From assembly GCA_964397995.1 (NCBI GenBank), contig CAYNLG010000066.1, forward strand, positions 1 to 21,162: DNA of 21,162 nucleotides. The letters are read 5' to 3'. This DNA comes from CAYNLG01 sp964397995 (GTDB lineage Bacteria > Planctomycetota > Phycisphaerae > FEN-1346). Below, in pieces: positions 1 to 7,168 of this stretch; the stretch's first letter is position 1, and every line of letters begins with the position of its first letter. The position numbers and the translations under genes are program-made. The notes under the pieces are model-generated. The model was not told the DNA's origin and made no database searches. It saw nothing but the letters and a program-made list of their open reading frames with translations.

Positions 1-1727
1 AGCGTCTTGTGCGGGCCGGAGCGCGGCGTCGCCTGGTAGCGGTCGCCGGCCGAGAAAGTGCGGCGTTGGAGCTTGGCCCGGAGCGGGGCCCGGTCGGTCG
101 CGACGGTGAACACGTTCACGCCCCACTGGAACAGGTACTCCTTGGCCGCCACCGCCTGGGTATGCCAGGGGCAGGAGATGTCATCCATGGCGAAGTAGAG
201 GATGGTTCGGAGGCCGTCCTGGATGCCGAAAATCTCCGGCCGCTGGTCCAGCCGGTACGGCTCGGTATAGCAGGGATGGTCGGCGCCGAGGGGGGCGAGC
301 GGCCACTCCGGCCAGACCTCGGCCGCCAACGTCTTCATCCACGCCCGCACCTCCGGGTTGCCGCACGCCGCCTCCACCAGGAGCGTCCCGCCGGTATCGG
401 TGAAGCGGCGGAGCTTGGCCTTCTCGTCGTCGCTGAGCCGGGGCACGGACTCGGCCGACAGGTACAGGATCGGCGCGTCGTGCCACTCCTGGACCGGGGC
501 GGTGACGTCGACAATCTGCCAGTGGAACTGCTGTTCCTTGGCCCGCTCGGCGTAGCGCGCCAGGTGCGCGAGGTCCCGCCGGTGCGGGTTCCAGAGGCCG
601 TCGAACCGGAGCTTGTTCGCCAGGACCGGCGCCCGGCCCTTGTAGAGGAATAGGATGGCGTAGCAGGTGTCGGGGATGCGGCCGCCGGCCCAGTTCTGCA
701 CGCCCTTGATCTTGTCGCGGTCGACCTGCTGCCAGCTGCCGTTCGGCAGTTGCTTGGCGCAGAGATAGGCGGCTCCTTCTTTGTACCAGTTGTGGCCGCC
801 GAAGTGCTTGTAACCGCACAGGATGCCCGCCCGTTCCAGGCAGTAGAGCCAGTAGTAGACCTCGTCGAAGTTCGTGCCGGTGTACGGCCAGGCCGGGTGC
901 GAGGTGGCGCTGAAGTTGCGCGACAGCCACTGCAGGGCGAGGCCCAGGCGGCGCTCCGTCTCGCTGGCGCCGGGCCGGCTCCGCCCGTTCTGGCACGGGC
1001 AGCCCGAGCCCGGCTCGATCAGGTCGGCGATGGTCTGGAGCGACGCGACACCGGCGGCGGTCATCGCCCCGTACGACTGGCCCGAGAGCAGGTACGACCA
1101 GCCGCCGTCCGCCCGCTGGCCGCGGGTGTAGAACTCCCGGGCCTTGACGAGGGCGTCGGTCGGAAACTCGATGCCGATACGGTCGGCCTCGTAGAGGGCG
1201 AGCAATTGCCACTGGGTGGCGGAGAAGTCGTAGTCGGCGCGGCCGTACTTGTAGCGCCAGCCGCCGATCGGCGCCTGGCCCTTCAGGAGGATCGCCAGGT
1301 CCGACTGGATGACCTGCTTCGCCCGCGCCTGCTGATCGGCCGTCATGTGCCGATACAGGTACGCCAGGGCCATGACCCGCACCGGCAGGGCGTAGCCTTC
1401 CTTGTCGCCGAACGCCGTCTCCGGGTCCAGGTTCACCAGGTACGTGAAGCCGTTCCGCATGGCCGGCCGGTTGGGGTGCTCGCCCATGTAGGCCAGGGTC
1501 ATGAGGCACAGGGCCGTGTAGCAGTTCTTCCACTTCAGGTCGAGCGTGAACGACCCGTCAGGGTTCGCCATGCTCAGCAGGTACTCGCGGCCGAGCTTGA
1601 TGGCCTGCTGGACCTCGCGGTCGGTGACGGAGGGCGGCGGCTCGGCGGCGCGGGCCACCGCGGCCGCTGCCAGGACGGCGGCCAGAGCCAGGGCGGCGGC
1701 CGCTCGGCGAGAGGCGGTTCGTTTCAT
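1..1727 (-). CDS. Exported prenyltransferase-like repeat / DUF4159 protein, C-terminus cut by window edge
   Basis: The minus-strand frame is open from 1727 to the window edge (575 codons, no stop), and spot checks near 480, 1020 and 240 stay in one frame. The N-terminus has basic residues (MKRTASRR), an Ala/Leu-rich core and an ARA-AE site, so a Sec signal peptide is likely. The middle carries repeats such as GGWRYKYG, DGGWSYLL and NGSWQQ, typical of the squalene-cyclase/prenyltransferase alpha-alpha barrel fold. The last ~170 codons (from about PVQEWHDAPILYLSAE to WGVNVFTVATDRAP) match what I know of DUF4159, a family common in planctomycetes and of unknown function. No catalytic motif of a true cyclase was seen, so an enzymatic role is not claimed. 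An in-frame ATG at 1736 exists but lies inside the likely -10 element, so 1727 is preferred. No Shine-Dalgarno sequence precedes either start. It is divergent from the GH10 gene. Confidence 0.85.
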   Translation of the reverse strand, partial: MKRTASRRAAAALALAAVLAAAAVARAAEPPPSVTDREVQQAIKLGREYLLSMANPDGSFTLDLKWKNCYTALCLMTLAYMGEHPNRPAMRNGFTYLVNLDPETAFGDKEGYALPVRVMALAYLYRHMTADQQARAKQVIQSDLAILLKGQAPIGGWRYKYGRADYDFSATQWQLLALYEADRIGIEFPTDALVKAREFYTRGQRADGGWSYLLSGQSYGAMTAAGVASLQTIADLIEPGSGCPCQNGRSRPGASETERRLGLALQWLSRNFSATSHPAWPYTGTNFDEVYYWLYCLERAGILCGYKHFGGHNWYKEGAAYLCAKQLPNGSWQQVDRDKIKGVQNWAGGRIPDTCYAILFLYKGRAPVLANKLRFDGLWNPHRRDLAHLARYAERAKEQQFHWQIVDVTAPVQEWHDAPILYLSAESVPRLSDDEKAKLRRFTDTGGTLLVEAACGNPEVRAWMKTLAAEVWPEWPLAPLGADHPCYTEPYRLDQRPEIFGIQDGLRTILYFAMDDISCPWHTQAVAAKEYLFQWGVNVFTVATDRAPLRAKLQRRTFSAGDRYQATPRSGPHKT

Positions 1728-1734
1728 GGGAGCC

Positions 1735-1763
1735 ATGGTACGCGGCCACCGGGGCGGGGTCAA
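1735..1763 (-). promoter_or_regulatory. Candidate sigma-70-type promoter of the DUF4159 gene
   Basis: On the minus strand TTGACC (1758-1763) is followed by a 17-base spacer and TACCAT (1735-1740). Each box matches the consensus in at least four positions. Transcription would begin about 7-8 bases after the -10 box, at or next to the ATG at 1727, which would make the mRNA leaderless. That agrees with the lack of a ribosome binding site. This is read by eye only. Confidence 0.4.
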
Positions 1764-1975
1764 TCCTGGCCTCCCCACAAGGTGCCCAAGGTACCTGCCC
1801 CGAAGTCTGGAGGTGTTCTCGCCGATGGTCCCGGCGCGTGGTGCCTGCAGCGCCGTGGGGGCGGCACCAGGCCTTCGTCGGCGCGGCGGGCGGCGGCAAA
1901 GGCTGCGGCACAGCGCGGCCCGGGCGGGGTTTCAGGGGGTGTCCAGGACGCCCGGTTCGTTTCAGGAGCGACCCC
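1764..1975. other. Divergent intergenic region with one inverted repeat
   Basis: This separates the DUF4159 gene from the GH10 gene. It holds a perfect 7-base inverted repeat, TGGTGCC at 1839-1845 and GGCACCA at 1863-1869, around a 17-base loop. It could be an operator or an mRNA structure upstream of the GH10 gene, or chance in GC-rich DNA. No convincing plus-strand promoter for the GH10 gene was found. Open frames that cross this stretch have no recognisable protein content. Confidence 0.3.
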
Positions 1976-3340
1976 ATGAAGGTGCCGCTGGCCATGCTGA
2001 CCCTGCTGACCGCGTGCGCCGGCCTCAGGGCCGCCCGGGAGGCATCCGCCGAGGCCGATGCCGTCGAGGCCCGCATCCGCGCGGGCATCGAGGCCCACCG
2101 CAAAGGCGACTTCGTCGTCCGCGTCGTCGACGCCGACGGCCGGCCCGTCGCGGGCGCCGCCGTCGAGGTCGAGATGACCCGCCACGCCTTCGGCTTCGGC
2201 ACGTGCGTCCGCTCCGACCGCCTCGCCCGCAGGGCCGACGAGCCCGACACCGAGCGGTACAGGGAGTGGATCGTCTCGCTCTTCAACCGGGCAACCCTCG
2301 GCAACGGCCACAAGTGGGGCTGGCAGGCCCGGCCCGACCGGCGAACCGACGCCGATGCCGCCACCGCCTGGCTCCGCGACCAGGGCCTCGACGTCCACGG
2401 CCACACGATGATCTGGGACTCGGTCAAGTGGAAGCCCTTCCCGAAGGACGTGCTGGACCTCGTGACGGGCGACGCCCCGGGTCGCGCGGCCGCGCTGCGC
2501 GACCGGTCGCTCGCGCACATCCTCGACGTCGGGCGGCGGTACCGGGGCCGGGTCGTGAGCTGGGACGTCGTCAACGAGCCCACCTCCGAACACGCCATCC
2601 AGGACGTCGTCTGCCCGGACGCGCCGCGCGGCCAGGCGCCGATTCTGGTCGACTGGTACCGGGCGGCGCGGCAGGCCGACCCGGAGGCGGTCCTTTACGT
2701 CAACGACTTTCACGTGCTCGTCGGCGACCACGCGACGCACAAGGACTCCTACGAGGGGACCATCCGCTTCCTCCTTGACCGGGGTGCGCCGCTGGGCGGC
2801 ATCGGGTTCCAGTGCCACTACTACAACGCCAACACGACGCGCACGGCGGACCAGCTCTTCGAGACGCTGGACCGGTTCGCGGCGTTCGGGTTGCCCTTCC
2901 ACATCAGCGAGTTCGACACGTTCGGCAAGGGCTGGGGCGACGCGCGCGACGTCCGCGAGCGGCGCCAGGCCGAGGCCCTGCGGACGGTGTTGCGCGTCTT
3001 CTTCAGCCACCCGCGGGCGACGGCGTTCACGATGTGGGGCTTCTGGGATGGCCAGCACTGGCACGGCGAGGCCCCGCTCTTCCGCAAGGACTGGACGCCC
3101 AAACCCGCCCTGGAGGTCTACCGCGACCTCGTCTTCGACCGGTGGTGGACCCGCGCCTCGGGCACCACGGCGTCCGACGGAACGTTTGCCTTTCGCGGCG
3201 TCTTCGGCGACTATCGCGTTCGGGCGGCGCGCGGCACCGGCGCGGGCGAGACCGCCGCAGTCCTGCGCGAAGACGGCGCCGCGGCCCGCGTGACGCTGGC
3301 GGAGGTGGCGGCGCGCCGAGACCCCGCCTCCCGACCTTGA
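1976..3340 (+). CDS. GH10-family glycoside hydrolase (endo-1,4-beta-xylanase-like), probable lipoprotein
   Basis: This 454-residue protein would hydrolyse beta-1,4-xylan or a related glycan outside the cytoplasm. The start at 1976 is set by AGGAG at 1964-1968, 7 bases upstream; the frame stays open further upstream without protein-like content. Residues 1-14 form a short hydrophobic leader ending in LTAC, a fair lipobox with Cys14. Residues ~46-75 form a small beta domain (VRVVDADGRPVAGA) common before planctomycete GH10 modules. The catalytic barrel spans ~90-390: WDVVNEP carries the acid/base Glu201 and HISEFD the nucleophile Glu312, and HGHTMIW is the usual GH10 strand. In that strand the canonical WH reads WD, which suggests a divergent specificity. 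The tail ~395-454 looks like a small beta-sandwich. A broken gene follows 12 bases downstream. GH10 family is firm; xylan as substrate is inferred. Confidence 0.9.
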   Translation: MKVPLAMLTLLTACAGLRAAREASAEADAVEARIRAGIEAHRKGDFVVRVVDADGRPVAGAAVEVEMTRHAFGFGTCVRSDRLARRADEPDTERYREWIVSLFNRATLGNGHKWGWQARPDRRTDADAATAWLRDQGLDVHGHTMIWDSVKWKPFPKDVLDLVTGDAPGRAAALRDRSLAHILDVGRRYRGRVVSWDVVNEPTSEHAIQDVVCPDAPRGQAPILVDWYRAARQADPEAVLYVNDFHVLVGDHATHKDSYEGTIRFLLDRGAPLGGIGFQCHYYNANTTRTADQLFETLDRFAAFGLPFHISEFDTFGKGWGDARDVRERRQAEALRTVLRVFFSHPRATAFTMWGFWDGQHWHGEAPLFRKDWTPKPALEVYRDLVFDRWWTRASGTTASDGTFAFRGVFGDYRVRAARGTGAGETAAVLREDGAAARVTLAEVAARRDPASRP

Positions 3341-3352
3341 CACGGAGATGCC

Positions 3353-3543
3353 ATGCCATCCGAATCCGCCACACGCCTTGACCCGGGGCGCCTCGCCGAC
3401 CGCGTCCACGGGTGCTGGCTCGGCAAGACCATCGGCGTACGCTGGGCGGGCCCTTCGAGGGCGACAAGTCGGTCCACAACCTAACGTTCTACGACCCCGC
3501 GCCCGAGGAAGCCGCGCCCCCTGAGGCACGCGGCGCCTCGTAA
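3353..3543 (+). pseudogene. Frameshifted and truncated 5' remnant of an ADP-ribosylglycohydrolase-family gene
   Basis: An ATG at 3353, preceded by GGAG (3344-3347), opens a frame reading RLADRVHGCWLGKTIG, the typical N-terminus of the ADP-ribosylglycohydrolase (DraG-like) family. At 3436/3437 the family pattern GGTLGGPFEG is broken: the DNA reads as if one G were missing. Adding one G restores IGGTLGGPFEGDKSVHNL and then TFYDPAPEEAAP. Without the repair the frame stops at 3482-3484. Even in the repaired frame the resemblance ends at about 3519, where the family continues with an Asn-Asp-Asp metal-site segment, and a stop follows at 3541-3543. The remnant is ~60 codons against a usual length of several hundred. 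It follows the GH10 gene by 12 bases, as if once co-transcribed. Loss of both frame and 3' end argues for a real decayed gene rather than one sequencing error. Confidence 0.75.
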
Positions 3544-3616
3544 GTTGTTCAGTTCCACGTCATCCACGTCTTTTCCCTTCGCTCATTCCGTATGACGCCG
3601 GGTCAGGCCAATCGCC

Positions 3617-3636
3617 CCGCCGGCGTTCCCCGGCGG
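3617..3636. terminator. GC-rich hairpin in the convergent gap, possible bidirectional terminator
   Basis: A perfect 7-base stem, CCGCCGG (3617-3623) and CCGGCGG (3630-3636), encloses a 6-base loop. It lies about 53 bases past the heparinase-like stop and about 75 bases past the end of the pseudogene. There is no clear T-run on either side, so intrinsic termination is only plausible. Confidence 0.35.
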
Positions 3637-3651
3637 AGATCGCCATGGCGG

Positions 3652-3663
3652 CCGGGCGCCCGG
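3652..3663. repeat. 12-base perfect palindrome near the heparinase-like stop
   Basis: CCGGGCGCCCGG is self-complementary over 12 bases, 26 bases downstream of the heparinase-like stop codon. With the hairpin at 3617-3636 it could help end transcription of the minus-strand operon. Such palindromes also arise by chance at this GC content. Confidence 0.3.
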
Positions 3664-3688
3664 TAAGGGCTTCGGCCAAGGATGCGCC

Positions 3689-6091
3689 TCACTTCCGCCA
3701 CGTCAGGGCCCCGCCGCTTACCGTCGCCTTCGCGGGCACGCCGTTGACGACCAGCGCGGGTGACGCGTTGCCGACCTGCAGCGCAAGCGCCCGCACGTCG
3801 CCGCGCACCGTCACTTGGTCCGGTCCGACGCGGACAAAGCCGTGGCCGGCGAAGGTGAAGCGCTCGCCGCCGCCTTCCAGCGTGACGGGTTCGGCCGCGC
3901 TGTCGCCCCAGCGGACGAGCAGCCGGTCGTCGACCCCGCTCCCCTCGGTGCCGCGCACGCGCGCCGCCAGCGCCCCGTCCGTCCGGGCGATCTCGTCGAA
4001 GGCCGCGACGGGCGGACCGTCGCCCTCGAAGGGAACGTGCAGCGCCGCGAAGGTGGCCGACGGGCCCCACCGCGAGGCCGCCACCGTCACCCCGTGCACG
4101 GGCGGCACCGGCGGGCTCTCGTCGCGGTTCGAGTAGGGCGTCGGCGTGTCGGCGACGTGGGCGGCCGCGTCCTCCTGGCCGAGCATATGGACGCGGACGC
4201 CGATCATGCGGCTCCACCACGCGTCGCCAAGGCGGCCGTTGGCGGGTGCCGTCTCGGGGCGGACCTGGCGGACCGTCAGGTGCCACGGGCGGCCCTTCGT
4301 CTCGAGCGTCCGCACGCCGTCGAGTTCCTTGACGAGGTCCGCGAGGGCCTCGGACGGTTGCCACGCGGCCGGCGCGTCCGGTTCCGCCTTGCCGTAGGTG
4401 TGGACGAGCCAGACGTACGAGTGCCGCTCCGTGCCGCGGGCCGCGAAGACGTCGAAGAGGTATTCCCGCGTGAGCATCAGGGCCCGGGTCTCGTCCACGC
4501 CGGGGTAGCGCTCGCGGGTGCGGGCGGCCACGAACTTCACGTCCGCGTTGAAGTCCGACCGGGTGGTGCAGTTGTCGGTGAAGGCCGGCTCCAGGCTGCC
4601 GGTGCGGCCCCAGTCGTCCTTCTTGACGTGCCCGTCCACCATCACGCCGCAATGGCTCCGGATCGACCGGCTGAACTTGAAGGCGTAGCCCGGGTCGGAC
4701 TTCGGGTTCTGGTAGATCGGCCGGTTCAGCGCGTAGTACCCGCACAGGGCGAGCTGGTCGTTGACGTGGTGGGCATAGGCGGATGTCAGGCGCAGGGCGA
4801 CGGCCGGGGCGGGGCTCATCCAGTGGTCCGGTCCCTCCTCGGCCCGGAGCATGACGAAGCCGCGGTCCGGGTAGACGGCCGACCGGGCGGGGGGCGGCGT
4901 GGTGTCCTTCGGGTCGATGGGCTTCAGGCCGAAGTAGAGGGTCGGGGTGTAGACGTCGGCCTCGGGCGGGCGCATGCGGGCGAGGAACCAGCCGAAACCG
5001 GCGTCCGGCCACAGTGCGTGGCCGCACTCGAACCAGAGCCGCGTCTGCATCTTCGGCGTGAAGCCGGAATACCCGTCCCACTGCGGGTTGTTGCCCCGGT
5101 AAGTGCCCCCCCAGGCGCCGGGGGCGTTCCAGAGCTTGTTGCCGCCGTCCCCGTTCGGGAAGAAGCCCTCGACGGTGGCCTGCTGGAAGGGGAGCCACGG
5201 CCGCACGTCGCCGGCGCTCATCCGCTCGAACCGCCAGCGGTCCGTGCCGGTGTCCACGCCGGGGAAAGTGAACCGGAGGACGCTCTCGATGTGGCCGCGG
5301 ATGCTCGCCCCGCCCTTGCCCTGGTAGCCGAAACCGAGCTCGTCGAGGCCGAGGTTGCGCAGCGCCATGCCGTAGAGGAGCAGGGCGCCCGGTGTCGAGC
5401 CCATCTTGCTGAACTCCTCAAGGTAGAAGCCGGAGTCCCCGAGATACTCGTCGAGGTACCACTGGATGCTGCCGTGGGTGGCCCAGGTCTCGCGGATGAG
5501 CGATTCGTCGCGGAGGGCGGCGGCCATGAGGTTGGCGCTCAGCTTCCAGGGGAAGATGATGTTGGGGAGCCAGTTGGTGCGGGTGTAGCGGCCGTTCTCG
5601 CCGTCGTAGCGGGCGTAGTTGCGCTCGTTGTTGTAGACGCTCGTGTCGTACGTGCCCCCCGGCTTGATGGCGTAGCGGATGTACTCGCGGAAGATCGCTT
5701 CCAGGGAGCGGCGCTCGTCGGCTGTCAGGTCGTCGTGGAGGAGGTCGTACGCGAGGACGCGCCACTGCATGGCCGCCCCGAAGGGATGGGGTTTGCCGAT
5801 GAGGCCGACGAGGCGCTTGCGCGCCGCCGTGCCGGCCTCCGCGTCGCCCATGACGGCATAGCGGAACAGGTCGCGGAGCTCCTTGTTGACGTGGCGGCCG
5901 CTGCCGGCCTCCATCTGCTCGTAGGCGGCCCGGGCCCACGGCTCGGTCTCGATGGTCCGGCGCATGGCCGCCAGGTCCGTCTTCGTCCACAGCAGAAACG
6001 GATGCTCCACCTGGGCCGGCTTCGGACCGGCGCCGAACGCCGGGGCCGCCAGCAGGGCCGCCGCCAGGGTCACCAGGTACGCGCGTCGCAT
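3689..6091 (-). CDS. Secreted heparinase II/III-like polysaccharide lyase
   Basis: This 800-residue protein is probably an exported lyase that cleaves uronic-acid-containing polysaccharide by beta-elimination. ATG at 6091 follows GGAGG with about 7 bases spacing; the frame is open further upstream but without protein-like content. Residues 1-20 are a signal peptide ending AFG-AG. Residues ~30-390 form an alpha-helical domain like the alginate-lyase/heparinase toroid (EHPFLLWTKTDLAAMRRTI; GDSGFYLEEF; FPNGDGG). From ~405 the heparinase II/III beta-domain begins: AYAHHVNDQLALCGYY then NRPIYQNP around 439-462 corresponds to the family HxxDxLSF...GxPxLxDPG stretch, with His441/His442 as likely active-site residues. 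The C-terminal ~200 residues are beta-rich. It is the last gene of the minus-strand block, 172 bases after the isomerase stop, so it may be co-transcribed. The substrate is unknown; heparin itself is unlikely. Confidence 0.75.
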   Translation of the reverse strand: MRRAYLVTLAAALLAAPAFGAGPKPAQVEHPFLLWTKTDLAAMRRTIETEPWARAAYEQMEAGSGRHVNKELRDLFRYAVMGDAEAGTAARKRLVGLIGKPHPFGAAMQWRVLAYDLLHDDLTADERRSLEAIFREYIRYAIKPGGTYDTSVYNNERNYARYDGENGRYTRTNWLPNIIFPWKLSANLMAAALRDESLIRETWATHGSIQWYLDEYLGDSGFYLEEFSKMGSTPGALLLYGMALRNLGLDELGFGYQGKGGASIRGHIESVLRFTFPGVDTGTDRWRFERMSAGDVRPWLPFQQATVEGFFPNGDGGNKLWNAPGAWGGTYRGNNPQWDGYSGFTPKMQTRLWFECGHALWPDAGFGWFLARMRPPEADVYTPTLYFGLKPIDPKDTTPPPARSAVYPDRGFVMLRAEEGPDHWMSPAPAVALRLTSAYAHHVNDQLALCGYYALNRPIYQNPKSDPGYAFKFSRSIRSHCGVMVDGHVKKDDWGRTGSLEPAFTDNCTTRSDFNADVKFVAARTRERYPGVDETRALMLTREYLFDVFAARGTERHSYVWLVHTYGKAEPDAPAAWQPSEALADLVKELDGVRTLETKGRPWHLTVRQVRPETAPANGRLGDAWWSRMIGVRVHMLGQEDAAAHVADTPTPYSNRDESPPVPPVHGVTVAASRWGPSATFAALHVPFEGDGPPVAAFDEIARTDGALAARVRGTEGSGVDDRLLVRWGDSAAEPVTLEGGGERFTFAGHGFVRVGPDQVTVRGDVRALALQVGNASPALVVNGVPAKATVSGGALTWRK

Positions 6092-6263
6092 GCGGGTTCC
6101 TCCGGTTCCGGTTCTCTTGGACGGCCAGGGCGCGCGGCCGATTCTCCCGCGTCGCGTCCCCGTCCGGGGCTGCCCCCGTTCCTTGATCCCGCGCGGGCCG
6201 CCGGTGTTCCGGTCAACCGCGGCGAAGGCCGGGCGGGCCGGCGACGCCTGCTGCCGACGTGCG
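6092..6263. other. Intergenic gap upstream of the heparinase-like gene
   Basis: These 172 bases hold the GGAGG ribosome binding site of the lyase and several short GC-rich self-complementary stretches (for example GGGGC/GCCCC near 6167-6178). A TTGACC on the minus strand near 6210 has no credible -10 partner at 16-18 bases. I see no gene and no confident promoter or terminator. Confidence 0.3.
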
Positions 6264-7139
6264 TCAGCAGCCTTCGAGGAACTGCCGCGCGAGCACCAGG
6301 CCCCGCTGCTCGCCTTCCTCGGTCCCGTTGAAGTTGGCGTCTTCGAGCTCGATCGAGACGACGCCCTCGTAGCCGGCGTCGGCGAGCAGGGTGAAGGTGT
6401 CGATCCATGGCACGATGCCGTGCCCCGGGAGGCAGTACCGCCAGGCATAGGCGCCGAAGCCGAACTTCGGGGCGAAGGTCGCCGGGAGCTCCGTCCCGAA
6501 CGCGTACCGGTTCTCGGCCGGCAGGGCGGTGTCCTTGGCGTGGACGTGGAAGACGCGGCCGACGAACTCGCGGAGGAAGCGGAGCGGGTCGATGCCCATC
6601 CGCACGAGGTGCGACGGGTCGTAGTTGACGCCGACGCGGTCCGTGCCGCACCCCTCGAACAGGGCGCGGAACGTCTCCGGCGTGCACACGAGCGACCCCG
6701 GCCCGGGCCAGCCCTCGACCGCGATCCGGGCGTCGGCCGCCTCCAGCGCGCCGGCCAGGGCGGCCACGCTTTCGAGCATGTCGGCGAAGTTCTCCGCCCG
6801 GGCGCGGCCGGGGTCCTCCGGCAGCAGCACCGCGAAGTGGACCGCCGGCCCCCCTTCGCCGCACGCCGCAATGTAGTCGGCATTCCGCGCCACGGCCTCT
6901 TCGCGGCGGGCGGGGTCGGCCGAGGCCAAGCCCTTCGGGTCCGCCAGATCCACCGTGCCGACGTCTAGCCCGGCGTCGCGGGCGGCCGGGGCCGTCCGGT
7001 TGCCGTCGCGGCCGAGGTCGATGGCGGCGAAGTCCTGCTCCAGGGCCCATCGGGCCAGGGCCGGGAGGTCCTGTTGCCATTCGGAGCCGCCGCGACGGAA
7101 CCCGATGCGGACCCCCCCGGTGCGCGTGGTGGCGCTCAC
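6264..7139 (-). CDS. Sugar phosphate isomerase/epimerase-like TIM-barrel protein, paralogue B
   Basis: This 291-residue protein belongs to the xylose-isomerase-like TIM-barrel (AP endonuclease 2) superfamily, whose members isomerise, epimerise or cleave sugars with a divalent metal. GTG at 7139 is chosen because GGGAGAG lies about 6 bases upstream; an in-frame ATG at 7178 would run into the end of the previous gene and lacks a site. The metal-ligand pattern is intact: Glu142 (VEGWPG), Asp174 and His177 (NYDPSHLV), His200 (HVHAKD) and Glu264 (SIELED). The long loop after His200, with YCLPGHGIVPW, is typical of the branch found beside Gfo/Idh/MocA genes. There is no signal peptide, so it is cytoplasmic. 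It starts 29 bases after the stop of paralogue A. The exact substrate is unknown. Confidence 0.85.
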   Translation of the reverse strand: MSATTRTGGVRIGFRRGGSEWQQDLPALARWALEQDFAAIDLGRDGNRTAPAARDAGLDVGTVDLADPKGLASADPARREEAVARNADYIAACGEGGPAVHFAVLLPEDPGRARAENFADMLESVAALAGALEAADARIAVEGWPGPGSLVCTPETFRALFEGCGTDRVGVNYDPSHLVRMGIDPLRFLREFVGRVFHVHAKDTALPAENRYAFGTELPATFAPKFGFGAYAWRYCLPGHGIVPWIDTFTLLADAGYEGVVSIELEDANFNGTEEGEQRGLVLARQFLEGC

Positions 7140-7168
7140 GTTGTCTCTCCCTGTCCCCCCCGTGCAGT

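Noticed and set aside
1760..3529. Minus-strand open frame of 589 codons antisense to the GH10 gene
   Set aside because: It is the mirror of the GH10 coding frame, has no motif or ribosome binding site, and crosses the divergent promoter region.
3815..6331. Plus-strand open frame of 838 codons antisense to the heparinase-like gene
   Set aside because: Its translation is a low-complexity Arg/Gly/Val/Ala mix without domain motifs, and the opposite strand carries a recognisable protein. It is a product of GC-rich codon bias.
6092..6883. Upstream extension of the heparinase-like frame to 6883
   Set aside because: This part is Ser/Arg/Pro-rich noise antiphase to the isomerase gene. The ATG at 6091 has a strong ribosome binding site and begins a signal peptide.
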